A DNA stretch of 64,000 nt from Symsagittifera roscoffensis (lineage: Eukaryota; Xenacoelomorpha; Acoela; Convolutidae), in assembly GCF_963678635.1 (NCBI RefSeq), contig NC_087063.1, forward strand, positions 44,158,759-44,222,758, written 5' to 3'. The position numbers and the translations under genes are program-made. Shown here piece after piece: positions 12,811 through 35,356 of the stretch; the stretch's first letter is position 1, and the number at the start of each line of letters is the position of its first letter. The notes beneath the pieces are model-generated. The model was not told the origin of the DNA. It saw only the letters and a program-made list of their open reading frames with translations, and searched no databases.

Positions 12811-13161
12811 TTAACATCTAACTATTGTTTCATATGAACCATAATATTTCCGTGCACATTAATGGACGCAGCTAAAATCTTAAATTTTAAGTTGAAGTTT
12901 TCAAAAAAACTTAAGCTCCGCAAAAATCTTGTAACTCAGTTACCTCAGTCAATGGGGTGTTAGAAATTGCATTCAGATTTTTTGAAGAAAGCTGAACCTT
13001 CAAAAAGAGTACGAGTAGCGTTCCTTAAAAAAACGAAAAAAATATCACGATCTGAGTGCCATAACATTTGACCAAAAAATCTACGTCCACCCGCCAACAC
13101 GTAATTTTAGCGTGAGTGACTTCCTTGAAAAACAAACGCAAAAAGCTGATCTTTCTCAGTG

Positions 13162-15250
13162 AATTTCTGTTGACAAAAAACAGACCTGGCCTGATTCGAA
13201 CCGCGGATCTTTGAGGTCTCAGGCGTTTGCATCATATCTACCTCACGTGTGCAAATTAATGCATGGATATTATTTTCATATGAACCGAGTTGTCAACTGA
13301 TTCAAGTGCTCTGTTAACTTAGTTGATAACGATAAAAACTATATAATCCAGTTTGATAACCTTGCAAATAATCAGTTTGATAATTATCGGAGTTCCCTTT
13401 TTTATACTTCGAGTTCATCTTTCGAACAAGTTATGTGAACATGAGCACCTATTTAGTTCAAGCAAAAATAAAAGCTACTGAAATTTTGTGAGAAAAACCA
13501 ATTCCTTTTTCGAAAAGAACGTGAGCAATTTTCAGAAATTAAACTTCAAAAAAATTTCTGCAAGGCTATCAAGACAAATTGGGAAACTAAAAGGAGTTTA
13601 CATCCGTCTTTGATTTCAAAGAGACAAAACTATAACTGCAGTAATATATTTTATGAGATTATTATTGGAGTATTTTTTTGATAATTTATTAGGTCAAATG
13701 ATAATGAACACATTCTCGCAGTGACTATTTCAGCAAAATTTTTGCCAATTTTTTTTCAAAATACAATAAAAAATTTTCAAATTAGAACTCAACCTACAAT
13801 ATTTTCTCAAGTTTCAACATCTAAGTATCATATTGATTTGATTGTACAGTTTTATGAGAGAAACCTAACGAATAAAAACCGATCGAACTTGGAACAAGCA
13901 AAGACGCAAATCAGAAATGGATCCAAGACAAACTTATATTTACGTTAAATTATTTAAAAATATCAAAATTGAGCCGAGTTTTTTTCGCTCTTGACTACTT
14001 GGGATTTTAAAAACATGCAGAAATAGAAAAAACTTGATAACTAGTAAGACACTATTGAATAACATTTCCGGCTGAAATCTCAAGCGTGTAGGATTCTGCC
14101 GAGAATTGAATTATTGTTAGCCAGTAGTTGATAGGCGAAACTTTGTTTTTTTTTTGAGAAAATTCAACAAAAAGATTTAAAATAGGATTGCCTTTTTACG
14201 AATTTCAGATCAAACACAGGGAAAGCGGAGGTTCGCACTAATTGTGATACCAAAACGAATGGATTTGATTACCAGCAATTGAATAGATTAACCAAAAAAA
14301 TGAAGAAAAAAAAATTGTTAGAAAAGTTATAAGAATTGCAAAAAATGACAAAAAAAATCAAGAAACAAAATTACTTGCATCTCTAAAAACTTATCTTAGA
14401 GCAATCAAAATCGAATTTTTTTGGCATCTAAGCCGACAAAAATTAGAAGACACGAAAGTCTTTAATATTCAAAAAGTTTCAGTTTTCACAAAAAACGGTC
14501 TTGACTCGAATCGAACTACTGGGGATTTTTTTTTGTTTCAAGCATGGGTGTCATCACCGCACCAACTGAACAGAACTCTTCTTGAATTTATACAGAAAAC
14601 GACTTGCAAAAATTTTTATTGAATGGCAAGAACAAAATCAAAAAAGAGCAAAAAGTAAGCAAACTTCTTGGAGCTCAATTACTCGCCCAAAATCGGAATA
14701 CACTGAAAAGCTTAAAGTTTAGACAGATTTGGTGCTGCGGCAACTAAGCCGAATAAAACAGACAATCAGAAGTCGGACAAAAATGTTTAAACGGGCGGAC
14801 AAATTTTGGTTTACCAAAAACAGATCCTGGCCGGATTCAAACCATTGACCTTTTTATTTATAAGCCGGTGCGTTAGTTCTTTACCACATGCCCAAATTAA
14901 CATCTAACTATTGTTTCATATGAACCATAATATTTCCGTGCACATTAATGGACGCAGCTAAAATCTTAAATTTTAAGTTGAAGTTTTCAAAAAAACTTAA
15001 ACTCCGCAAAAATCTTGTAACTCAGTTACCTCAGTCAATGGGGTGTTAGAAATTGCATTCAGATTTTTTGAAGAAAGCTGAACCTTCAAAAAGAGTACGA
15101 GTAGCGTTCCTTAAAAAAAAACGAAAAAAATATCACGATCTGAGTGCCATAACATTTGACCAAAAAATCTACGTCCACCCGCCAACACGTAATTTTAGCG
15201 TGAGTGACTTCCTTGAAAAACAAACGCAAAAAGCTGATCTTTCTCAGTGA
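13162..15250. repeat. 2.08-kb tandem duplication, unit 2
   Basis: Near-identical copy of unit 1, joined directly at TTCTCAGTGAA|TTTCTGTTG. Differences are single substitutions and one- to three-base length changes in A/T runs, which implies a recent event. After GTGA at its end the sequence becomes unique. Confidence 0.95.
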
Positions 15251-16846
15251 AAATTAACTTCGTTCATTAACTATTGTTTTTATTAAAACATACCCAGTTC
15301 ATTTTGAAAATCTTATCTATAATTTATATCATTGTCTGTCTTCCAAGTTAATCCGCAGCATTTGAAGTTTTGATTAAAGTCCGCTTTGCCTGGTTAATGT
15401 TTGCACCTTTCTTAAAGTTTCTAGAGATTCTCATTTCCAGATCATTCATCAACGACATAGAGAACAAAAAAAGAAGATGCTTATACTTTGATGACAACTA
15501 TTAATTTTATAGGATATCTTTCTGTGCTGACAAATGCTGTCTCACTCCCAAGCAACAAGCAGGGAATGCCACGACTTCTGACTTTGTCACTTCGCCGCTC
15601 TCCTTATTTTTTTTGATCAGCTGTATTATTATGGAAAATCTTTTTAAGTCTGCCGAATTACGGTTTTTGGTGCCATGGCTCCAAGCTCATACTTAGTGAA
15701 AAACTGTCAACAGAACTCTTAAATAGATGAATTCAATTAAATAAAATCAACTTTCATATACATATATGCCACCGAAGAGTAATATGAATTTTAATTAACA
15801 CGGTAATACTAGAAAATAATATTCAACAATTCTGTTTTTTATTCATATAAATCTGGGTCAATTAGAGCTACATATATTACACATGCAGGCACAACGGAAT
15901 TTGATACCTGAATTTTATCAACAGCTTTAGATGGACAACAATTCAAATTACTAATCTCGTATTACAACGAAGGAACCCTCGTACCAATGCATTGAACGAA
16001 CATCAATTTAGAGCATCAAATTTTGACCCTGAATTGGTCTGTTGGAGTAATCATGCAACTGTTATAACGTGAAAACAAAACACATTGAGTCTCATAAACA
16101 AACTGAACGAACTCTTAATAACGTCACAAATGATGATTGAAGCAGTGTAATTATTTGATCTACTTTGAAGCGATGGATTGCGACTTGCTTTCGCGTAGTT
16201 AGTTGTCTAACACAAACGAAGTTCATCAAGTCTCTCGACTTACTACAACACTGATTGCATAAAGTAGGCAACGCTTTTCAGTAATCAATCTAGCACATAA
16301 AGGAAAAGGAAATAAACAAACGTCTGGTCTTAACTTGTGAAATAAGAGTTAACTTTCAACCATGATTTTTTTTTCACATTGAACAAGGATAATGATGTTT
16401 TTGTGTTAATCTAAATTTAAACTATGATTGAAACTAAATTATCAATAAACACTGCTGAAAACAAGAGATAAGAGATATCAAACAAAGTTCGACACGAAAC
16501 TGAAACCAAAACCAACCGTTCGTTTGATGTTGATCAAGATTCAAGTTTGAGAGCTCTTTTAAGGCCAAGCCAGTAGATGGAAAAATGCAACATTGAGGAT
16601 ATTAGTAATTGTAGTTCGTAAAAGCATAAAACTTTAGCCATAAAAAGGACGAATCTGCACATTTATACTTGAAAGCCGAAATTAAATGGAATTTATAGGA
16701 CTTCATTTTACAGTTAGTTCTTCCTCAGAAAAGCAACGCTGATGTAAATCGTCGCGCAGGTCATTTTTGTCAAACAAGTTGTAATGGTTCTGCAAGTTGT
16801 AGTGGTGCTGATATCGTTCTTCTTCCAATTTGTTTTTTTTCTGTGC
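15251..16846. other. 3' flank of Rab2, no gene seen
   Basis: No supported exon. It probably contains the Rab2 3' UTR, which runs leftward from 16846. A - strand AATAAA at about 15838-15843 is one possible poly(A) signal but is far from the stop codon. The rest is unremarkable AT-rich DNA. Confidence 0.45.
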
Positions 16847-27955
<11,109 letters not shown>

Positions 27956-29734
27956 TCTGAAAAAAAATTTTCAAAAATACGACACAAAAGTTCAACAGTT
28001 TATGATCTCAATGAGAGCATAAACTGCAATGAAATTTGCTTAATTTTTCATATAATGGTAGAAGTTGCAACATAATTTAGGATACTACAAAAAGAAATCT
28101 ACTCCCTTGAAAAATTGTGAAGAACAGAGTTTTTTTAGTTTATAGTGTAATTTCGTATGTTTAATGCATTTGAGCACCTGCAGTTTACTCGGGGACCAAA
28201 TTACTTGCAGAGATGCAGCTAAGCGTTCGGCAATTAAGAGAAAATGAACACTTTAATTGCATTTTGAAATTAATTCAAAACAGCAAAAAAATGTCACCCA
28301 TCTTCGCATCAAAATTTAGTTTAATAGACTACATAAAACAATAACTATCAGGCAAAATGGGGAAAATGAATTAATTTATATCTTTTCCATGAAAGCTTAT
28401 TAAATCGTTATTGAAGTATTGAAAGACTGGGTAATTAGATTGGATATTCCTTTAAAAAAACTGAAGGGATTTCAGATACCGGCACGAAAAATTCTTATGT
28501 TTGCGAGTTCGTTGGAACAAACATTCAAGCTTTTCCGTATTACGAACGCGAACAAATTTTCGGAAGAAACAACACCATCCCACGATTAAGCGTCAACGGA
28601 AAATAACTTGAAGAACTTGCAGAAACTCATGAAGAAAGGAAGTCTTCGAAGAGTCCGTTAAATTGTAATCTGGCACGACATAATAAACAGAACAAAAACC
28701 GCATCTGGTTTGTTCTGGTACCTATTAAATCATGCTTAATAAATTTTTACGTGGATCATTCAATTTTTGGTTTTCGGTAAAAATTAGAAACCAGAACAAA
28801 TTTTACAATCTTTCAGAAAGGCTCGAGGTAGACCTTTTACGGTCTAGAAAAAAAATTGCCGAAAGCTTAACACCTCTCAAAAAAGGGTTGGAGCAGTCAA
28901 CTTATTCCATATAAAGCTGTTTAAAACACATAGGAACTGCTAAAGAACTCGAAAGTAATCATTTGCATCTGAAATGATCTTGCTTAAAGACCCCTCCCAG
29001 TTGATCAAAGTAATGAGATAAGCACCTTTATCAGAACCGGAGGAGTACAAGAACAAAGAAGACACCCTTCCCAGCCTAATTAATTTTCATAAAGAACTAT
29101 AAGACCGCACCGGAAAAACTACTTAAATAATAGACAAGAAATTTACAAATACAGAAGTTTCCCTATAATTCCCAACTTAGAAGTTGCTTCCTTCTCTGAG
29201 TGTTAAGTATCTAACTACTCGAAGCCATCAATTTTTGTTTACTCCTCTTTATACCACTCCTCCTGCACTATGTAGTTGCTTGAGATGTTCCTTGCATCTG
29301 TCTTGGCCTTGTTTTTTGACCCGCATGGACCACTTTAAGGGAAAAACCCTTTAACCTAGCGAAAGCAAGGGAGGTAGTGAGAAGGGGTATAGATGAGAAG
29401 TGGTGGCCTTTGTAATATTGTAATTTGTTATGGCCGATTTTTTCCATGAATTTGGTTTTAGTGCATTGGATTGGAATCGGCAATTATTTGCTGAAGATAA
29501 GCTTCAAGGTGTTTGTTTTTGTTTTACATCATGTGACCCTGAATCAATAATAATAATCAGTGTCGTACCTCAGATAATGTTTATTGAAGAAATATCTTCG
29601 TATTTAATTAATTGTTGCTTTCAGATTTAATTTATTGCCGAGGCTGTATATTTTACTTATATCTGCAAAAAAGAAATAAATGACTAAAATTAGCTATAAT
29701 TCAGTGAAAGTGAAGCAATCAAAATTATATGATA
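27956..29734. other. region upstream of Rab2, no gene recognised
   Basis: Contains the Rab2 5' end. On the - strand a T-rich tract and TCAG end one base before the ATG. Further out the sequence is AT-rich, and no TATA/Inr pair or further exon can be defended. Confidence 0.45.
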
Positions 29735-30275
29735 TCCTGTGCTCATATCGACGGAAAACAAAGCTAGGTTCTAAAACGACTGGCTAGCGTCTAAACACAG
29801 CTCTACATGCTTTTTACCGTCTCTTTCAAAGCCAGTTCTTTTGGTGGTCTTTCTAACACCGGGTCGACAAAGACGTTACTGTTTCCGGCTTCGATCAGAA
29901 CGCTCTAATCAACGTAATTATATGCAAAAATAGTGAGCTCATGGCTGGGTCTCAGTATCCCCAGACCACGAGGTCACTCTTAAAAACAGGGCTACTACTT
30001 ATTTATTATATTATAGAGAGTTGCAAAAAGTTCGGACAGACAGAATTAATTAAAAAGAGCAATCGTACCATTTTGACAGATTTTTGCATGCAATTTCTTT
30101 TTTCATACAAGCTTGAGACACAAAATCGAACTGAAAAATTAGATTTTGCATGCAAAATTTTTCCAAAATAGGTCAATTGCTCTTTTTAATTAATTTTGTC
30201 TGTCCGAACTTTTTGCTACTAATTATACTATTATTTTTAATCAGTAGATAAAAATGATCATCTCCATCGAAGATG
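29735..30275 (-). repeat. antisense LTR fragment flanking element A
   Basis: Read on the - strand this is close to the 3' two-thirds of element A's LTR: it shares GAGCTCATGGCTGGGTCTC, the CACGAGGTCACTC block and ATCTCCATCGAAGATG. It is interrupted by a small element at 30016-30221. Together with the LTR at 30282-31203 it forms a long inverted repeat (arms of about 280 bp). Confidence 0.8.
30016..30221. mobile_element. about 200-bp MITE with 45-bp inverted ends
   Basis: Arms 30019-30063 and 30176-30220 are inverted repeats with two mismatches in 45 bp (core AAAAAGTTCGGACAGACA). ATTATA flanks both sides (30010-30015 and 30222-30227), a plausible target duplication. It has no coding capacity. 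It interrupts the antisense LTR fragment, so it is younger than that fragment. Confidence 0.8.
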
Positions 30276-30451
30276 TGTAACATGTGACATTCGACCAGAA
30301 TGGCCAAAATGCAGTCTCTGCAGAATTCGGTATTTTAGCAGCAAGCCTTCCGAATTGGCGATTTAGAACGGATAAGGACGTTATTTGAACGATTAGCCAA
30401 ACGGTGAAGGCTAGAAGATTCTGGAATTCTGATTTTTAAAAATTCGAATTA

Positions 30452-30459
30452 TGACGTCA
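30452..30459. promoter_or_regulatory. CRE/ATF-type site in the LTR
   Basis: Perfect TGACGTCA palindrome in the 5' part of the LTR, repeated at 47820-47827. This is the consensus for CREB/ATF bZIP factors; function is inferred from the motif and its LTR position only. Confidence 0.45.
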
Positions 30460-30602
30460 TATTTCTGAGAAACGTCAGAAACGGCCATTTTTAGCTAAAA
30501 GAGCAAGAAAAAACAGAACAACTTTTATCTGCGATTACGAACAGTACGAAATCGAGACTAAAAAACTACAACGAACTACCGAACAGCAGAGGACGTTCCG
30601 AG

Positions 30603-30652
30603 TTGCAACTATTGTGCTGTTACAATAGTTGCAAGGCCGTTGCGAGCAACGG
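30603..30652 (+). promoter_or_regulatory. double hairpin in the LTR
   Basis: A perfect 13-bp stem (TTGCAACTATTGT with its complement, 6-nt loop) is followed two bases later by CCGTTG-CGAG-CAACGG. Both occur in each LTR. If transcribed they would form two adjacent RNA stem-loops. Confidence 0.6.
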
Positions 30653-31215
30653 TGAAGGGTAAAACCCAGCCTTCCGAGTTATTGTGAACTGGATATTAAG
30701 AAGCTTGATTCACCAGATTCAAGAATCCGGAAGGGTCTCGGGACGTGGACTTTTATGAACTTATATTGAATTTTAGCATCCGTCATGTCCTGACTTGAAT
30801 TTAATTAAGATCTTAATTCGTTTTGACAAGAATGAGGAGCTAGAAGTAGGGGGGAAAGGGTTGATCCATCTTCGATGGAGATGATGATTTTTATCTACTG
30901 AACAAAAACAATAGTAATATAATAAGTAGTAGCCCTGTTTTTAGGAGTGACCTCGTGGTCTGGGGATACTGAGACCCAGCCATGAGCTCACTATTTTTGC
31001 ATGTAATTCAGTTAATTTGAGCGTTCTGGTCGAAGCCGGAGAACAGTAACGTTTTTGTCAGCCTGATGTAAGAAAGACCACCGAAAAGTACTGGCTTGGT
31101 AGAGACGGTGAAAAACATGCAAAGCTCTGTTTAGACGCTAGCCAGTCGTCTTAAGACTTAGTTTTGTTATCCGTCGATATGTATCTTCCGGGCGAATGTT
31201 ACATGTATGTTTTTA

Positions 31216-31230
31216 TGGCGCTCCTGGGTG
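31216..31230 (+). other. candidate primer-binding site of element A
   Basis: TGGCGCTCCTGGGTG lies 12 bases after the 5' LTR. It starts with TGG, complementary to the CCA end of a tRNA. The tRNA species is not identified. Confidence 0.55.
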
Positions 31231-31739
31231 TTATTCTTTTTTAACATCATGACCGGCAGAACCGTTAACGAGCATTCCGCGCCGAGCGGATGCTCACATT
31301 AACGCCCTTATTAGGCCTAAACCGCCGGGGCGGAAGGGTAGTTCGGAACGCGGAAGCCTTCCGGATTGCCGTGAATAGTTTTTTAACCTAGTTAAGACCG
31401 AAAATTCACGAACCAGGAAGGGTGGGGGGAATCGCGAACCCCTCATCCCCTGAATGGTTTGTGACCAAAAACACTTAAAGATATAAGCAAAACCAAACAA
31501 AAAATAGTATAGTATCCAAGAAAAACAAAAAACATAAAAAATAACCGAAAAAACCAAAAACAGTAAAAAAGTAAAAAATCAGTAGAAATCATCCCCCCAG
31601 ACAAGATGTGATTCAACCCCCCCGTTTGTTGTTGATAGATATATTGTTGTTACAGGCATTTATATCAGTCAGGATCGTTACGATCAATTTTGTAGCCCGT
31701 TTGTGAGGCTTGTACTGTAGGGTTATTTGAGCATTTAAG

Positions 31740-33420
31740 CACGTTAATGATAAATTGCGCTCAATCCGGAAGGGTCAGCTGATTTGCGCTCAATTCGGAA
31801 GGGTCTTGGGTGAAGACCGATCCGGCAAGCAGTTCAAGGAGCAACAAGAAGGGGCTCAACGACAACAACAATCGACTGTTGGGTATCGTTAACAAGTTTT
31901 GTATCCCTTTTGGTACAAAAAGTAAGATAGTAATCTGTGGGGGGCTCGACAGTGCTGCACTGTAGTGACCCTTCACCGAACTGCGAATATCCGAGTTAAG
32001 CACCTTAATTCGGATAATAAACAAACCCGGAAGGGTATAGTATTACCAATATTATTATTTATATAGCCTATATTAATAGTCTTATATCAATTTTCAGACA
32101 AAAACAACGAGAACTGACCGGTTTTTAGGGTCAAAATTGCGATATTTTGATCCCCCCACAAGTCGCGATTTTTGAGATATCGATATTTTTTGAAACGGAA
32201 AAAAGCGCTAAGTTAGTGTGTTACATCGTAACTGCACTACTGTAATAAGTAGAACCGGTTAACTTTAGTTCGGAAGTGGTTGGAACTAGTTTGGTACCAA
32301 AAACCAAATTTTCCCAATTTTTGATAGTAAGAAACACTATAAAATCAGAAAATTTTTTGAAATCTTTGAGGTAGGACAGTAAAAATAGTTGTTCGGACAA
32401 CGTCCACTAGTGAATCTACAAGTCTTAAAATCCGCTACCCGAAAGCCTTCCGGGTTGCAGAGAAATCGAACATAACGTGTTTGATTTGGTGGATTCATCA
32501 ATCCGGAGGGGTCCAGGTAGCATAGTTTTTCGCAAATTTTTTCTACAATAGCGTTTTAGATCGGGTCTTTTGCATTGAACTAGAAGAGTATAGGCCTTCT
32601 GAGCTCGGATCAATAATTTTTAGGTCGAAAGGACCAGATTTGCGGAAAAAGTTAGGCGGAACCTATAAGAGAGAAAATTTTTTGAGTTCGGAAAAAAGAC
32701 GTTTTGGTTAATAACTTTGGAACTACTGATCATATCGAGTTGATCTTGGTACCAATAGATCAGAAATTAGCTGAGCTTACTAATAGGATCAGAAATTTTT
32801 CGGAAAAGCGAGCGAGAAAATTTTTTGAGATTGTTTTTAGCAAATTACACAAATCCGGAGGGGTACACCCTTCACGTTTTATAAATTTTTCTAAAAAACC
32901 CTTAGACCCCTACCAAAAGTTGATAGCGATTGAACTAAGTAACTTAAGACAGTTCTAGACAAAAAGGGAGGGCTGAAGGCACAAGACAACCATAATAGAG
33001 TCGAAATTAGGCAAGTGATAAGACCCTTCACCGTTAGTGTGAATTGTCAAATAAGTGCCTTAACTTCAATCCGGAGGGGTCTAGGAAAGGACCCTATACC
33101 CTTCCCAGTTAATTCAAACAGCATAAGAGCAACGCAGAACGTATCCGGAGGGGTATAAGCTGAAATAAAGAAAACTACAAAAGCTACTTTGACAGAGCTA
33201 AGGGCTCCGAAGTCAGAGGGGTCCGAATCCGGAGGGGTCTACTTTCCACAAAACCGGAGGGGTCCGAATCCGGAAGGGTCTTATAGTCGCTAATTCGGAG
33301 GGGTCCAAATCCGGAGGGGTCTACTATTAACTAACTCGGAGGGGTCCCAATCCGGAGGGGTCTATATTCTGACAGTCCGGAAGGGTCCTATTTGTGCCAA
33401 TCCGGAGGGGTATCATTTTA
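31740..33420 (+). repeat. leader array of CCGGARGGGT motifs
   Basis: Thirteen exact CCGGARGGGT copies plus three TCGGARGGGT copies were counted, mostly within a longer AATCCGGAGGGGTC; the densest run is 33140-33410. Several are preceded by near-complementary segments (ACCCTTCACCG, GCCTTCCGGATTG, GCCTTCCGGGTTG), giving potential hairpins such as 33022-33082 and 32445-32511. No conserved ORF covers the array. Confidence 0.85.
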
Positions 33421-34192
33421 TTAAGGACTTAGGTGAACGAAAGAAAAACTAAAAAGCGAGAGGTATTAGGTTATTAATACACAGGCTAGGTATCAGTGAC
33501 TGCACTGGTAACTTGCCTCTCAAAAAGAACCAGACTAATACAAAACAGGTCCGAACTCGGATATTCGCGACACTAAGTCTAAATTAAAAAGAGCGTGACT
33601 CATTGGTGTGGATTGAAATATAATACGTTTTTGGGGAAAGTGACTGCCCTGAGGATTTTAGTAGGTCTAGCTCGGGCAGTCCGAAGGCAGATAGGTAACA
33701 CAGTACTCGGTGGGTGCAATAGACGCCCACTTGAGAAAATAACTGCCTTCAAAGTTTTGTCTGTTTAGTGCAGCACCAAGCAGGGAAAGCTTTTTCTTTA
33801 AAAGACAAGTTCGACTATTGTACTGCGACTGACTAAGAGTACAAGACACATACGTTTTTTTTTATATATACATTCATATTGTGTCAATATATATTTTTTT
33901 GTTTTTTGATTTTAAGTCAACCTAAACTGAGCTTGATTGGGTAGTGAGTACACTATCTTTTAAATTGACTGATAACATCATATTGTGCTAGTTTCCAGAT
34001 CTTTGGACCGAAAATAGGCTAGTGTGAATAAATTTTATACAAACTGTACTCTGACAACATACAGGGATTCGTGGTCACTATTTAATAGAATCTGGTGAAA
34101 TTTATTGTGTTGTGTCATTATTATTGTTAATGAAACTATAAGGTCTCTAACAATTGAGTCAAGAGTAGGCATAGGAAAGTGACAAATAAAGA
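33421..34192 (+). other. end of element A leader, no ORF
   Basis: The 3' end of the long leader before gag. No coding frame of note; a T-rich run (33850-33905) is followed by more AT-rich sequence. It reads as untranslated leader. Confidence 0.5.
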
Positions 34193-35347
34193 ATGAGTTT
34201 AGACAAGTCAAGGATACCAAAACGAGGTAATAGCTCTAGGAAATTCATACCTGAAAAGCAAAGAAAAACGATGACCGATCCTTTTGTGGATTGGATCAAG
34301 CGAACCCGGTCCGATAAAGAGGGGACGGTTTCAGGCAGAATGGTTGAAACGAGAAGTCAAAAGACCTCAGAAGAGCGAAGAGAACTGTTAGAAGTGGAGG
34401 TCAATACGGACCATACCATGAACGACAACCAGGGAGTAAATGGACTGGAAGGGAGAGGCAGAAGGCTGGCGAGTGAATCTACTCCGGTAGAACAAGGCCA
34501 TGATTTTGCCACTTCCACCGGGACGTTGGATCGAGAGGAGATGTCGGAACTGTCCGACATCTCAACTGAAGTAACGGCAACTAGAAGATCTCCGACAGAC
34601 AACACTATGATGGCAAGCGGAACTGGAAAACAAACAACCTCATCATCGATCTCAGAAAGAATGAAGAACACCTTCGGAAACATCTTTCCATTCAGCATGG
34701 GAGGAGGAGCAGGAAACGATGGGGAGTCCCAGGAGGAAGAGGATGAAGAGGAGCAAGGGGACTTTGGATCTCAAGTCAGTCTCAGTAGTTCGATCCAGGA
34801 GAGTGAGGCACACGTCGGAAGAGAGACTGGAACCATGGATAAATTTGGTGTAGTGACAACGATAAGCAAAGAGGCAAACACACCGGGCCAGTCCAAGGAC
34901 TTCGCGATTAGGACAAGTTCGGAGCCACAACCTGAAGAGAGTAGAACCAGAGGGCTTGGCAACGCGTTAGCGGATCCTGAAATAGATAATGATAAAACGT
35001 CAAGACAGAGAGTCAAGGCCCGGATCTCTACCAGCACGAAGCTACCTGGGACCGACAGAGTTACACCACCACATGTGACGCCACTCATGGATAACGGGGC
35101 GGCACTAGAGGAAGCCTTAAACAACATAGTGGGCAGTTTAGGAGAACAAAATGAACAGATGTCGATAAGGATGAGTGAACTGGAAAGAGCAGTTCACATT
35201 GAAAGAGAAAGTCTGCGGGAAGAAATAAACCGCAACAGACAAGAAGTTGACAGAAGCGAAAAACGCTTGAAGGAAAGAACAGACGAACATATGACGAGGA
35301 ACTTGTCGCGAATGACAAGAGAGGCGGAACAGAGGGAGTTACGCTGA
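34193..35347 (+). CDS. element A gag, N-terminal part (ends at in-frame TGA)
   Basis: 384 residues from an ATG after the 3-kb leader. The protein is hydrophilic, rich in Ser, Glu and Arg, with an acidic patch (SQEEEDEEEQGD) near residue 180 and a long charged coiled-coil-like segment from about residue 320. The TGA at 35345-35347 is in the same frame as the next ORF, whose ATG is three codons later, and the helical charged composition continues across it. The CGC TGA context would fit a CpG-type change of an Arg codon. So this is best read as the N-terminus of one long Gag-Pol. Readthrough cannot be excluded. Confidence 0.75.
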   Translation: MSLDKSRIPKRGNSSRKFIPEKQRKTMTDPFVDWIKRTRSDKEGTVSGRMVETRSQKTSEERRELLEVEVNTDHTMNDNQGVNGLEGRGRRLASESTPVEQGHDFATSTGTLDREEMSELSDISTEVTATRRSPTDNTMMASGTGKQTTSSSISERMKNTFGNIFPFSMGGGAGNDGESQEEEDEEEQGDFGSQVSLSSSIQESEAHVGRETGTMDKFGVVTTISKEANTPGQSKDFAIRTSSEPQPEESRTRGLGNALADPEIDNDKTSRQRVKARISTSTKLPGTDRVTPPHVTPLMDNGAALEEALNNIVGSLGEQNEQMSIRMSELERAVHIERESLREEINRNRQEVDRSEKRLKERTDEHMTRNLSRMTREAEQRELR

Positions 35348-35356
35348 AGAGCCGAC

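Larger units (their letters stand above)
11078..13161. repeat. 2.08-kb tandem duplication, unit 1
   Basis: This unit is repeated immediately downstream at a fixed offset of 2084 bp with very few differences, for example GAGAAAAACC versus GAGAGAAACC, and small indels in A/T runs. It holds three tRNA-like segments and no convincing gene; a 75-codon frame at 11637-11864 is present in both copies but has no recognisable family. Confidence 0.95.
30282..31203 (+). repeat. 5' LTR of element A
   Basis: 922 bp, TG...CA with imperfect inverted ends TGTGACATTCG and CGAATGTTACA. It contains a palindromic TGACGTCA (30452-30459) and two neighbouring hairpins (30603-30634 and 30637-30652). It also contains one copy of the CCGGAAGGGT motif that is amplified in the leader. 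Confidence 0.95.

Noticed and set aside
11637..13948. 75-codon frames repeated at 11637 and 13721
   Set aside because: They are the same frame carried by the tandem duplication. The only differences between copies are scattered, and no domain is visible, so repetition is not evidence of a gene.
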